Origin: an uncultured bacterium
Lineage (GTDB): Bacteria > Acidobacteriota > Thermoanaerobaculia > Thermoanaerobaculales > Thermoanaerobaculaceae
Length of the DNA: 64,000 nucleotides
Direction of reading: 5' to 3'
Assembly: GCA_937924755.1 (NCBI GenBank)
Contig: CALEVZ010000014.1
Coordinates: forward strand, 62,001 to 126,000
The notes under the pieces are model-generated. The model was not told where the DNA came from, ran no database searches, and saw nothing but the letters and a program-made list of their open reading frames with translations. The position numbers were made by a program, and so were the translations under genes. This document shows, piece by piece, positions 42,950-50,824 of the stretch. Every line of letters begins with the position of its first letter. Position 1 is the stretch's first letter.

Positions 42950-43702
42950 TCAGTGCAAGAGCAAATAGGCGCGGTGCACGGCAAGGCCCACGAGGGCCAA
43001 CGCAAAGAGGCGGGCAACCAGCAACGAGCGGACGCGCCTGGCCATGAAACGCGCTCCCAGCTGGGCGCCGACGAGCGCCGTCACCGAGGAAAGTCCCAAC
43101 ATCACCCAGTCGAAGCGCGCCGCCGGCAAATGGGTGAGAAAGGCCGAATACGATGGTAAGGTCACGATCACGCTGTTGGTCGCCGCGGCAATCCGTGCCG
43201 TGTAGCCCAGCATCACCAGGGTCGGCATCATCAGGAAGCCCGGGCCGACCCCCAAAAAGCCGGCGAACACACCGATGAAACCGCCCGCAACCACACCCTT
43301 CAGCCGCGCCGCGGGCTTGGGGACGATCTCCTTTGCGTCATCCTGGGGCGGCGGAAAGGCCATGCGGACCGCCAAGAAGACCAGCACCACAAGGTAGATC
43401 CACCAGACAACAGCGGTCGGAACGAATTTTAGAAGCCACACACCGAGCGGCGCCATCGCCGTGGTGAGCAGCATCAGCGGAATGGCCATGCGCCAGTCCA
43501 CCATACGGCGGCGGGCAAAGGCAACGGCGCCGGAGATCGCCGTCAGCCCGTTGAGCCACAAGCTCCACGGCATGATCACGTGCTTCAGTTCGAAGCCGAA
43601 GATCCCCAGCACCGGCGTGGCGATGAACGCCACCCCGAGGCCCAGCATACCGGCAAGAAAAGAAAGCCCGAACAGCACCAGCGGAATGACGACGTAAAGC
43701 AC
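42950..43702 (-). CDS. TauE/SafE-family membrane permease
   Basis: The 250-residue protein has about eight helices and the two TauE/SafE half-repeats: SFLAGMLGLGVAFIATPVL and GFIGVFAGFLGVGPGFLMMP, each with the conserved Gly-rich turn. Members export sulfite, sulfoacetate or other small organic anions and in several cases are uncharacterised. The start is GTG 43702, 1 nt after the stop of the FmdE-like gene. Being in this operon suggests an arsenic, antimony or thiol-related substrate; that is inference. Confidence 0.88.
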   Translation of the reverse strand: MLYVVIPLVLFGLSFLAGMLGLGVAFIATPVLGIFGFELKHVIMPWSLWLNGLTAISGAVAFARRRMVDWRMAIPLMLLTTAMAPLGVWLLKFVPTAVVWWIYLVVLVFLAVRMAFPPPQDDAKEIVPKPAARLKGVVAGGFIGVFAGFLGVGPGFLMMPTLVMLGYTARIAAATNSVIVTLPSYSAFLTHLPAARFDWVMLGLSSVTALVGAQLGARFMARRVRSLLVARLFALALVGLAVHRAYLLLH

Positions 43703-43703
43703 G

Positions 43704-44429
43704 TCATGGGCCTTTCCCGCCGCAGCGGGCCTTGACCACATCGGGCCGACCCGGCTTGACGGCGTAGCCGAAGTCAGTCAGCGGCGTGACGGCAAACGCC
43801 TCTTGGACGGGCAGGCTGAGCACTTTCAGGGCAAAAGCCTTCTGGACTTCCTGCACGCGCACGATCTGTGCCGCATCGCAGCCCCCGCTGCGCAACGCGC
43901 TTTCCAAGACCGTGAGTTCGGGAGGGCGCAAACCGGGACGCACGGCCACTTTGACCGCCTTGCCGGTCGAGCGCCGGGCGAGCACCCACTCGTCGCCCAG
44001 CGCCGGGTCGACGACGAGCGTACCGTAGCCGACCCGCGCCCCCGTGAGATAGGCCGCCACATCGCCGTAACAGGCCGAGCCGTTGACCGCCGCCACCACG
44101 TCGGTGCGGTCCACCACCCCCTCCGGGAACAGGTGTTTGAGGCCGTAGATCAGCCCCGCCGCCGCCACGGCCAGTCCATCACAGGCGTGGCCGTGGAAAC
44201 GCACGAGATCCTCCACCGTGACCGTCTGGGGCTGCCCCGACATCGGCCCCAGACTCGACTCGGTGTCGAGGACACGGACGGCCGGCAGAGAGGGGAATTG
44301 CAACAGATCCGCGGTACTCAGCGCCGCCGCCGGCTCATCCGTCCCAGCCGCCACCGCCTCCGGCATCGCCCCGGCAGACGCGGCCACGGTTTGGGCGAGA
44401 ACCATCACCCACGAGGGCCAGCTCCTCAT
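43704..44429 (-). CDS. Secreted FmdE-like protein
   Basis: The 241-residue protein has a signal peptide (VMVLAQTVAASAGA) and a domain like subunit E of formylmethanofuran dehydrogenase (FmdE): VRFHGHACDGLAVAAAGL, ACYGDVAAYLTG and a long beta-rich second half. The His-Gly-His-x-Cys and Cys motifs are the conserved potential metal ligands. No other methanofuran gene is here, and the domain alone occurs widely in bacteria. The secreted form in an arsenic-type operon is unusual. It could bind a metal or metalloid in the periplasm before export by the permease encoded 1 nt downstream. Confidence 0.75.
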   Translation of the reverse strand: MRSWPSWVMVLAQTVAASAGAMPEAVAAGTDEPAAALSTADLLQFPSLPAVRVLDTESSLGPMSGQPQTVTVEDLVRFHGHACDGLAVAAAGLIYGLKHLFPEGVVDRTDVVAAVNGSACYGDVAAYLTGARVGYGTLVVDPALGDEWVLARRSTGKAVKVAVRPGLRPPELTVLESALRSGGCDAAQIVRVQEVQKAFALKVLSLPVQEAFAVTPLTDFGYAVKPGRPDVVKARCGGKGP

Positions 44430-44474
44430 CGAGCCTCTTGCGCGAATGGCAGCGTACCCTTCCCCACCATACCA

Positions 44475-44819
44475 TCATCCACGGGAACCTTGCAGACGCG
44501 CACGCAACAGCGGCGCCAACTCGTCGATGGCCGGCGGCCCCATGGAAACGATCTCCTCCCCCACCGTGACCACCGGGTACACCGCGAGACCGAGCGTGTT
44601 GACCATGCGCAGCACAGCCCCGTCGCGGTGCAGGTTCAGCTTGCGGGAGGCGTCCACCAGCTCCACCGGGACACCGGGCACCGCCGCGGCCACCGCCGCG
44701 CGCAGCGCCTCCGCTTCCTCGACGCTCATCCCCATAGGGCCGCAGCAGGTGGCCCCCTCGCCGCACGGATTCACCGGCGGCGTGAAGTACACACGCACGT
44801 GAGACTGGTTTCCCGTCAC
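44475..44819 (-). CDS. Thioredoxin-like protein with CC motif
   Basis: This 114-residue protein starts YFTPPVNPCGEG, then TCCGPMG, with three Cys in a short loop where thioredoxins have CxxC. The rest follows a thioredoxin-like order: EEAEALRAAVAAAVPGV, VELVDASRKLNLHRDGAVLR, LAVYPVVTVGEEIVSMGPPA with a Pro before the beta strand. It overlaps arsA by GTGA and has an AAGGAG RBS. It may be an ArsD-like metalloid carrier with a thioredoxin fold; the specific Cys spacing differs from the ArsD in the same operon. Confidence 0.72.
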   Translation of the reverse strand: MTGNQSHVRVYFTPPVNPCGEGATCCGPMGMSVEEAEALRAAVAAAVPGVPVELVDASRKLNLHRDGAVLRMVNTLGLAVYPVVTVGEEIVSMGPPAIDELAPLLRARLQGSRG

Positions 44820-46624
44820 CGTCCGCTCCTTTCGCCTGCGCTCTCGCCCCACAACTCCGCCGCCACCTCAGCCAATGCCGCCATCCCGACCACTTCGTCA
44901 TCGCGCAGCGTGAGATCGAACCGCGGCACGCCGAAGTCGCGGCGGATGGCGTACAGGTAGTGCTGCTGCGCCTCGCGCCGGACCTTCAAAAGCGCCGTGG
45001 TGCAGGCATGGTCGGGCAGCACCATGTTGGCCACCACCCCGGCGGTGGGGATGCCGGCGGCCGCCAGGTCGTCGCGTGCTCGCAGTGCCTCCAGCAGAGG
45101 CGTCTTTTCCGGCAGCACCACGAAAATCAAGGCGGTCAGGGCCGGATCCTTGAGCATCGCCACCGCGTCCCGGTAGCGCTCCCGCGTGCGCTCGTACGAC
45201 TGCGTGCCGGGGCGCATCGCCACCATCATCTCCACCTGCTTCTCCCACGAGAAGGGTAGCGACAGAAGGCGCAGAGTGTGGCCGGTGGGGGCTGTATCGA
45301 AGACAACGACCGGGTAGGTGTCGTCGGTGAGGTAGGCGAGAAAACGCTCGAACGCCGCCATTTCCTCGGTGCAGGGGGAGTTGAGCTCCTCCTCCATGGC
45401 TGCGAGCGTGGCCGCGTCGAAGCGCCCGCGCGACTCGTCGAGGATCCGCCTGCGGTACTCCCGCACCGCGACCTCTTGGTCCACCCGCGCCACGAACAGA
45501 TTGGGCTGGCCGGGGACCGGCGTCGGCGCGTCGGTCGCCTCGCACCCCAGTACCCGGCCGGTGTGGGCCGCCGGATCGGTGGTCACGAGCAGTGTGCGCA
45601 CCCCCTGACGCGCCAGGTGCAGCGCGGTGGCGGCGGACACCACGGTCTTGCCGACGCCGCCTTTGCCCACGAAGAAGAGCCGCCGCCGGCCACCGTCTCC
45701 GGGCAGCAGTAGCGCACGCGGCGACAGGAGGGCCTGCGACGGCCGCCCGTCCTCACGTCCCTCCAGCAGGCGGGCGAAGGCCGCCAGCGCCGGGGCGCCG
45801 ATGATCTCCACGAACGTCTCGTCCACCAGACTGATTGGCACACCCGGGAAGAGCTTGTCGACCTCGGCGATGTAGGACTGCTGCATGGCCCGCCGGCGGG
45901 CGAAAAAGCCGTTGTCGCCCTCACCCGCCGGCAGCACGTGGTTGATGATCAACCGCTGCACCGCAATGCCCAGGGCGGCCAGCTCCTTGGCCGTGCGCGC
46001 GGCTTCGTCCAGCGACGTCCTCTCCGGGATGGTGACGAAAACGAACGAGGTCGTGCCGGCGTCGCGCAACGCCGCGATGGCCCGGTCGTACTTTTCCTTG
46101 CCGGCCTGAATGGAGGTCACCGGCCCGAGGCAGGTCTGACCCGAGGTCTTGGCAGCCTCCTCGATGTGCCGGCTCCAGTCCACCGGCAGCTCGAGCAGGC
46201 GCAGAGTGTGACCGGTCGGGGCGGTGTCGAACACCACCAGGTCGTACTCCGGATCCACGAGAAAGTCGGTGAAGCGGTCGAAGGCGGCGATCTCGGTGGT
46301 GCACGGCGAGCGGAACTGCTCCTCGATCACCGCCAAGATCTCGTCGGGCAGGACACCGCGCATCGGCGCGAGCAACTTCTCCCGGTAGGCCTCCGTGGCG
46401 CCGTCGGGGTCGATCTCGACGGCAAACAGGTTCGGCACCCCGCGGATGGCGGTGGCCTGCGCGCCGACCGGCTGCTGAAAAACGTCGCCGACATTGCTGG
46501 CGGGATCGGTGGAGACGATGAGCGTTTTGACGCCGCCCTCGGCCGCGGCGACCGCCGTGGCGCAGGCGCAGGTGGTCTTGCCCACCCCGCCCTTGCCGGA
46601 GAAAAACATGAATCTCGCAGTCAT
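44816..46624 (-). CDS. arsA: ArsA, arsenite/antimonite-stimulated ATPase, two-domain
   Basis: The 602-residue soluble ATPase has two homologous halves. Each has a P-loop (SGKGGVGKTT near residue 10; VGKGGVGKTV near residue 325), a DTAPTGHTLRLL signal sequence and a conserved Cys in SPCTTEIAAF or SPCTEEMAAF. In E. coli ArsA, Cys residues of this kind bind As(III)/Sb(III). ArsA energises arsenite efflux with ArsB or, in other systems, with ACR3. It is flanked by the membrane protein gene (ATGA overlap) and the CC-motif thioredoxin-like gene (GTGA overlap). It is the core of the operon. Confidence 0.96.
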   Translation of the reverse strand: MTARFMFFSGKGGVGKTTCACATAVAAAEGGVKTLIVSTDPASNVGDVFQQPVGAQATAIRGVPNLFAVEIDPDGATEAYREKLLAPMRGVLPDEILAVIEEQFRSPCTTEIAAFDRFTDFLVDPEYDLVVFDTAPTGHTLRLLELPVDWSRHIEEAAKTSGQTCLGPVTSIQAGKEKYDRAIAALRDAGTTSFVFVTIPERTSLDEAARTAKELAALGIAVQRLIINHVLPAGEGDNGFFARRRAMQQSYIAEVDKLFPGVPISLVDETFVEIIGAPALAAFARLLEGREDGRPSQALLSPRALLLPGDGGRRRLFFVGKGGVGKTVVSAATALHLARQGVRTLLVTTDPAAHTGRVLGCEATDAPTPVPGQPNLFVARVDQEVAVREYRRRILDESRGRFDAATLAAMEEELNSPCTEEMAAFERFLAYLTDDTYPVVVFDTAPTGHTLRLLSLPFSWEKQVEMMVAMRPGTQSYERTRERYRDAVAMLKDPALTALIFVVLPEKTPLLEALRARDDLAAAGIPTAGVVANMVLPDHACTTALLKVRREAQQHYLYAIRRDFGVPRFDLTLRDDEVVGMAALAEVAAELWGESAGERSGR

Positions 46625-47010
46625 TTTCGGTCCTCTTTTCCTGCTCCCGCGACCTCCTGAGCCAGGCGCCGCGCCGCCTGGGTGGCGGAGGTGAGAACCG
46701 GGCACCACACCGGCGGAATGTCTACGTCCCTTTCGCCGCGGGCGAGCCGCTCGAAGCCCGGACGCAGCTTGCGCAGGTTGGCGAGCGACGAGATGAACAT
46801 GATCGCCATGCCGCCCATCACCGCCGCCAGCGCCAGGACGAGGAGTCCCAGAAACGAGGGGCGACCGGTCATGGCCGCACGGGCGAGCCCTGCCGCCGCC
46901 GCCGACACCACGACCCAGGCGGCCAGCACCGCGAGGTAGGCACGCAGGTTGGCGGCACAAAACGGCTGCAGACGACCGTCGGGCGCGGGGCGCGAAGGCT
47001 CACCGGCCAT
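46621..47010 (-). CDS. Two-helix membrane protein between arsD and arsA
   Basis: The 129-residue protein has two predicted helices (LAVLAAWVVVSAAAAGLARA and LGLLVLALAAVMGGMAIMFI) and a cytoplasmic tail of about 45 residues with one Cys (IPPVWCPVLTSATQAARRL). I do not recognise it. It overlaps arsD by 11 nt and arsA by ATGA, so expression is closely tied to both. A membrane docking site for ArsA or a partner of ACR3 is a reasonable guess, no more. Confidence 0.65.
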   Translation of the reverse strand: MAGEPSRPAPDGRLQPFCAANLRAYLAVLAAWVVVSAAAAGLARAAMTGRPSFLGLLVLALAAVMGGMAIMFISSLANLRKLRPGFERLARGERDVDIPPVWCPVLTSATQAARRLAQEVAGAGKEDRK

Positions 47011-47332
47011 CGCCGGCCCCCTCGTTCTTGCTCCATTCCTCGATCTGCTCGAAGGTGGGATAGGCGCCTTCGAGCACGACTTTCCCGTCCGCCACCACCA
47101 CCGGCAGGGCGGCAACCCCTCGGTTCTTGATGATCGTGAACACCGCCGGCGTCTGGGCGAAACGCATCGGCTGCTGGTTGAGCAGGAGTCGGCTGAGTCG
47201 GACCCTGCCCGCCAGCTCCGCCTCGGTGCGCCGCACGGTTTCACCGAAGCGCACCAGCGTTTCATCCGGCTCCGGCCCGCACACTCCGGTGGCGCAGCAC
47301 AGCGCCGGTTCGAAGATCTCAATCTCCTTCAT
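47000..47332 (-). CDS. arsD: ArsD-family arsenic metallochaperone
   Basis: The 110-residue protein starts MKEIEIFEPALCCATGVCG, with the vicinal Cys pair and third Cys that bind As(III) in ArsD (Cys12, Cys13, Cys18 in the plasmid R773 protein). The remaining thioredoxin-like body (LLNQQPMRFAQTPAVFTIIK, VVVADGKVVLEGAYPTFEQI) is also typical. ArsD hands arsenite to ArsA. The ATG at 47332 has an excellent RBS (AAGGAGG). Confidence 0.93.
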   Translation of the reverse strand: MKEIEIFEPALCCATGVCGPEPDETLVRFGETVRRTEAELAGRVRLSRLLLNQQPMRFAQTPAVFTIIKNRGVAALPVVVADGKVVLEGAYPTFEQIEEWSKNEGAGDGR

Positions 47333-47412
47333 CCGCAAACCTCCTTCTTCGTCCGCGACCATCCGTGGCCTGCAACGCCCCCGTGCCGCCCGCAGGTGGC
47401 TGATCGCAGCTT

Positions 47413-47673
47413 TTATCGGACTCCTCTCACGCGTGGGATCGCCCCCGCACGCCTGCCATGCACTTCGCGCTCATCGATCGCCCGGTCGTCGGCCCCGCGA
47501 GCCCGTGCCACCAACCAAGCGCCCGTGCCGACTCTTCGGTCACCCCGCCGTTCGACCTTGCCGGGATGATCGGCGGGGAAGGGCAAGCCGTGGTCGATGG
47601 TGATGGGCGTCATGGCCACGCCAGCGGCGCTGCGGAGAGCGAGGACCCCTCCGGGAAATCTCCAGATCATCAT
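47413..47673 (-). CDS. Possible small protein between YlbF-like gene and arsD
   Basis: An 86-residue frame begins at ATG 47673, 7 nt after the YlbF-like stop, and reads MMIWRFPGGVLALRS, then basic, Arg-rich sequence to the stop. No family is recognised, and a strong Arg bias may reflect GC content rather than coding. The 348-nt gap between the neighbours has no better frame. It may be non-coding. Confidence 0.3.
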   Translation of the reverse strand: MMIWRFPGGVLALRSAAGVAMTPITIDHGLPFPADHPGKVERRGDRRVGTGAWLVARARGADDRAIDEREVHGRRAGAIPRVRGVR

Positions 47674-47680
47674 CCGCCCG

Positions 47681-48079
47681 TCAACCACAGCATCCGCCCT
47701 GGCGGGGCGCGGCGTTGGCCGCATAATCCACGCCCAGGGTTTCGGACAGCAGACGGTTGGTGTCCTGCAGGAACTGGACGAGGGTGGCTGCCGCCCGCTC
47801 CCGCTCCTGCACCAGGGGTGACGACTGGATCTCACCCTGCAAGCGGTTCAGCTCGGCGAGGTCAGGCCCGAACAGCCCTTTCCCCCGCGCCCTGGCACTC
47901 TGAAACGTGCGGGAAAGTTCCGCCAGCCGCTGCTGCGCCTGTCGAAGGGTGGCGTCGCTCTCGCAGCGCTCGCGGGCGTCGGTCCAACGCCGCCACTCGT
48001 CCGAGTCCATGATCGCCCGGGCGAACGCCTCGGCCGCCTCGGCGACCGTCAACACCATCGTGGAAGCCGTCGTCGCCAT
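47681..48079 (-). CDS. YlbF/YmcA-family protein with C-terminal CC tail
   Basis: The 132-residue helical protein resembles the YlbF (Com_YlbF) family: AEAFARAIMDSDEWRRWTDA, ATLRQAQQRLAELSRTFQ, FLQDTNRLLSETLGVDYA. It ends in GGCCG, a vicinal-Cys tail. In Bacillus, YlbF, YmcA and YaaT form an Fe-S-containing complex affecting RNA processing. Here, in an arsenic-type operon with other CC-motif proteins, a metal(loid)-binding role looks more likely; that is inference. The ATG at 48079 has RBS AGGGAGGG. Confidence 0.75.
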   Translation of the reverse strand: MATTASTMVLTVAEAAEAFARAIMDSDEWRRWTDARERCESDATLRQAQQRLAELSRTFQSARARGKGLFGPDLAELNRLQGEIQSSPLVQERERAAATLVQFLQDTNRLLSETLGVDYAANAAPRQGGCCG

Positions 48080-48089
48080 CGAGCCCTCC

Positions 48090-48314
48090 CTATCCATAGC
48101 AGCAACCCGGTCCGGCGCCCGGCGCACACCCCCCGCCTCCCCGCGCCTGCGACGCGCGCCCCGTGGCCAGGCCGATCGAAGTGAACGTCCGCGCCAGTCG
48201 GTTGGAGCCGCAGGAACCGCAGGTGGGAGCGAGCCCCACACTGTACTGCTCCACCGTCGCCCGCACCTCGCTGACCGTGCCACAGTCCTGACAGATAAAC
48301 TCGTAGACAGGCAT
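48090..48314 (-). CDS. FmdB-family zinc-ribbon protein with CC tail
   Basis: The 74-residue protein starts MPVYEFICQDCGTVSEV and carries a second Cys pair (CGSCGSN), the FmdB/putative regulatory zinc ribbon. A Gly-rich tail ends in GPGCCYG. The family is common, small and mostly uncharacterised. It lies 6 nt downstream of the Usp gene and 10 nt upstream of the YlbF-like gene. The CC tail, matching that of its neighbour, is unusual. Confidence 0.85.
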   Translation of the reverse strand: MPVYEFICQDCGTVSEVRATVEQYSVGLAPTCGSCGSNRLARTFTSIGLATGRASQARGGGGCAPGAGPGCCYG

Positions 48315-48320
48315 AAGTTT

Positions 48321-49202
48321 CTACACCTCCACGGCCGGCACCACGAGGACCGGCACCGGGCTCTCCCGCGCCACGTCATGCGACGTGGAGCCGATGAGCC
48401 GGCTTTTCACTCCGCCGCGCCCGTGGCGACCCACCACGAGAAGCTGCGGCTGCCACTGGGCACTCGCCCGCAGCAAACCCTTCACCGGGTGATCGGTGCA
48501 CATCTCCTGGGACACCTGGCGGGCGCCGAGGCGGCGCAGCTCGTCGGCCAACGTGTCGAGGCGGGCCGCGTCCTCACGGTTGAACTCATCAAGGCGGCTG
48601 GCCAGGTGGGGGAAGATGCGCGAGTGCTCCTGCACGTGCACCAGGTGGATCTCCGCCCCTCTTGCGGCGAGCTGTCGGGCGACCTCGAGCGCGCCGGCGG
48701 TGGCCGGGGAAAAATCCGTGGCCATGAGCACCTTGCCGAAAAGCGAGTGACAGAAGTCGGCGCACTCCTCACGCGACATCTCGCTCAACCGATTGGCCTT
48801 GATGACGAGCACCGGCAGCGTGACGTGGCGCAGAATGGCGTCCGCGACGGCACCCAGCCAGACCTCCTTGACCCAGGAGCTGCCGTGAGAGCCGAGCACC
48901 ACCACCTCGGCCTCTTCCTCACGGGCGATGCGCTCCATCTCGAGATAGGGCACCCCGAACTCCAGCCGCCAGGAAGCCTCGATCCCAGCATCGCGGACTA
49001 TTTGCGCCTGGCGTTCCAGCTTGGGCGCGTGATCGGCCCTCAGGTGCTCCTCGAGACCGGCCGCGCCGCCGCCGTACTTGATGCTGTGAACGTGAGCCAA
49101 AGTCACGTGGACAAGCCCCAGGCTGCCCCACCCGGCCACGCAGCCGACGGCGATGTCCGATGCCTGAGAGAGATCCGTCGCGAACAGCACCCGCCTAAAC
49201 AT
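48321..49202 (-). CDS. Tandem universal stress protein (UspA)
   Basis: The 293-residue protein has two Usp domains: RVLFATDLSQASDIAVG to VLGSHGSS, and KVLMATDFSPATAGALE to GRHGRGGVKSRLIGST. The second has the GxxG-9x-G(S/T) ATP-binding motif. Its start overlaps the acr3 stop by 8 nt. Usp proteins often accompany stress and metal-resistance genes. The specific role in arsenic handling is unknown. Confidence 0.92.
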   Translation of the reverse strand: MFRRVLFATDLSQASDIAVGCVAGWGSLGLVHVTLAHVHSIKYGGGAAGLEEHLRADHAPKLERQAQIVRDAGIEASWRLEFGVPYLEMERIAREEEAEVVVLGSHGSSWVKEVWLGAVADAILRHVTLPVLVIKANRLSEMSREECADFCHSLFGKVLMATDFSPATAGALEVARQLAARGAEIHLVHVQEHSRIFPHLASRLDEFNREDAARLDTLADELRRLGARQVSQEMCTDHPVKGLLRASAQWQPQLLVVGRHGRGGVKSRLIGSTSHDVARESPVPVLVVPAVEV

Positions 49203-50283
49203 GGCCCGCCCCCTTCTGAGCCTGAACCGCAGGCTCGAACCAGTGCTTGGTGGCGATGCAGACTTTGCAGACGGACAGCATCACCGGAACCTCCACCAGC
49301 ACCCCGACCACCGTGGCCAGCGCCGCGCCGGAGCCCGGACCGTACAGCGCGATCGCCGTCGCCACCGCCAGCTCGAAGAAGTTGGACGCACCGATCAGCG
49401 CCCCCGGCGCCGCCACCGCGTACTCCACCTTGAACAGCCGCATCAGGCCGTAGGTGAGAGAAGAGTTGAAGTACACCTGGATCAGGATCGGCACAGCGAT
49501 GAGCAGCACGTGAAACCAGCGGGTCGTGATGTTCTCCGCCTGGAACGCGAAGATCACGGTGAGGGTCGCGAGCAGGGCGAGCACCGTGATCGGGTGAAAG
49601 AAGGCGACGAACCTTTCGCTGAACCACTCGATGCCCTTGGCTCGAATCAACCACGAGCGCGACAGCATGCCGGCGGCCAGCGGGATCACCACGAAGACCA
49701 GGACCGAATAGAGCAGCACCTTGAAAGGCACCTCGAGGTCGGTGGCGCCGGAAACCAGCAGCTTGACCACCGGGGCGAAGGCCACCAGCATGATCAAGTC
49801 GTTGACCGAGACTTGCACCAAGGTATAGGCCGGATCGCCATCGGAGAGGTACGACCAGACGAAGACCATCGCCGTGCATGGCGCCGCCGCGAGAATGATC
49901 ACCCCGGCGATGTACTGGCTGGCCAGCTCCGGCCCGATCAAGGGCAGGAACAGGTGCTTGAAGAACACCCACCCGAAGAAGGCCATGGAAAAGGGCTTGA
50001 CCAACCAGTTGACGAAGATCGTCACGAACAGACCCTTCGGCCGCTTACCGACGCGGGCGATGGAAGCGAAGTCGATCTTCAACATCATCGGGTAGATCAT
50101 CAACCAGATCAGCACGGCGATCGGAATGTTGATCTGGCTGCCGGACCCGAACTCCAGTTCGCGCAGGACGCCGATGAGCCCCGGAAAGGCCTTGCCCACC
50201 ACCACGCCCACCACCATGCAAAGGGCCACCCACACCGTCAGGTAGCGCTCAAAGACGTTCATCTGCTTGCTCTGGCCGCTCAT
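49195..50283 (-). CDS. acr3: ACR3-family arsenite efflux permease
   Basis: The 362-residue permease has ten helices and the ACR3 signatures: ERYLTVWVALCMVVGVVVG, the conserved Cys in AAAPCTAMVFVWSYLSDGDP, NDLIMLVAFAPVV and GASNFFELAVATAIALYG. The Cys of APCTAMV is essential for arsenite transport in studied ACR3 proteins. It overlaps arsR by ATGA. With ArsA in the same operon, it is probably the membrane partner of the ATPase, in place of ArsB. Confidence 0.96.
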   Translation of the reverse strand: MSGQSKQMNVFERYLTVWVALCMVVGVVVGKAFPGLIGVLRELEFGSGSQINIPIAVLIWLMIYPMMLKIDFASIARVGKRPKGLFVTIFVNWLVKPFSMAFFGWVFFKHLFLPLIGPELASQYIAGVIILAAAPCTAMVFVWSYLSDGDPAYTLVQVSVNDLIMLVAFAPVVKLLVSGATDLEVPFKVLLYSVLVFVVIPLAAGMLSRSWLIRAKGIEWFSERFVAFFHPITVLALLATLTVIFAFQAENITTRWFHVLLIAVPILIQVYFNSSLTYGLMRLFKVEYAVAAPGALIGASNFFELAVATAIALYGPGSGAALATVVGVLVEVPVMLSVCKVCIATKHWFEPAVQAQKGAGHV

Positions 50284-50711
50284 TCCATCTCCTCCGGCAC
50301 CCCTGTAGTGTGGCTCACCAGCGGTGCAGCGATCGCGATGCAAGGCCCGGCGGGTGCCGCACAGCCCGAGCTCTGGCGCCCGTCCCGCAGCCGTTGTGCG
50401 CGCTGCCGGTCCCACTCGATCGCCGGGTCGCCGGCGATCTGCTCCCACACGCACTCAAGCAACTGTCCGACCCGCGGTTCGCCGCCGAGCCGGCACCACA
50501 CCCATCTCCCCTCCTTGCTCTGTTCCAAAAGCCCTGCTCGCTCCAGCTCGGAGATATGACGGGACACTGTGGACAACGCCAGACCAGAAAGCTCCTGCAG
50601 CTCCCCGACGCAGAGCTGCCCGTCGCGCAGCGCGGCGAGCAACCGCAAGCGGACCGGGTGTCCGAGGGCCTGGTGGCAGCGAGCGGCGGCAAGAAGTGCG
50701 GTGGCTCTCAT
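50280..50711 (-). CDS. arsR: ArsR-family transcriptional repressor
   Basis: The 143-residue winged-helix protein reads RCHQALGHPVRLRLLAALRD, GQLCVGELQELSGLALSTVSRHISELERAGLL and WVWCRLG. The family metal site ELCVCDL appears as QLCVGEL with only one Cys, so the other ligands probably come from Cys12, Cys in WVWC or the C-terminal CAAPAGPC. ATG 50711 lies at the end of its own operator, so it should autoregulate. The leader would be only a few nt. Confidence 0.94.
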   Translation of the reverse strand: MRATALLAAARCHQALGHPVRLRLLAALRDGQLCVGELQELSGLALSTVSRHISELERAGLLEQSKEGRWVWCRLGGEPRVGQLLECVWEQIAGDPAIEWDRQRAQRLRDGRQSSGCAAPAGPCIAIAAPLVSHTTGVPEEME

Positions 50712-50755
50712 TTCGTCACCGCGCGAAATATAGATTCGGCCTGGCTTGCTGTCAA
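50709..50755 (-). promoter_or_regulatory. arsR promoter and ArsR operator
   Basis: On the minus strand, TTGACA (50755-50750), a 17-nt spacer and TATATT (50732-50727) form a near-consensus promoter. The palindrome TTTCGCGCGGTGACGAAA overlaps the -10 and ends in the ATG of arsR. The same arrangement is repeated at 42722-42768. It drives the long operon from arsR to the TauE/SafE gene. Confidence 0.8.
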
Positions 50756-50824
50756 GGGGCCGCACCACCTTTGCATCGGTTCACCGCGCCCGCAGCGAAG
50801 GAAGTCGCCACGACACCGCGCCCA

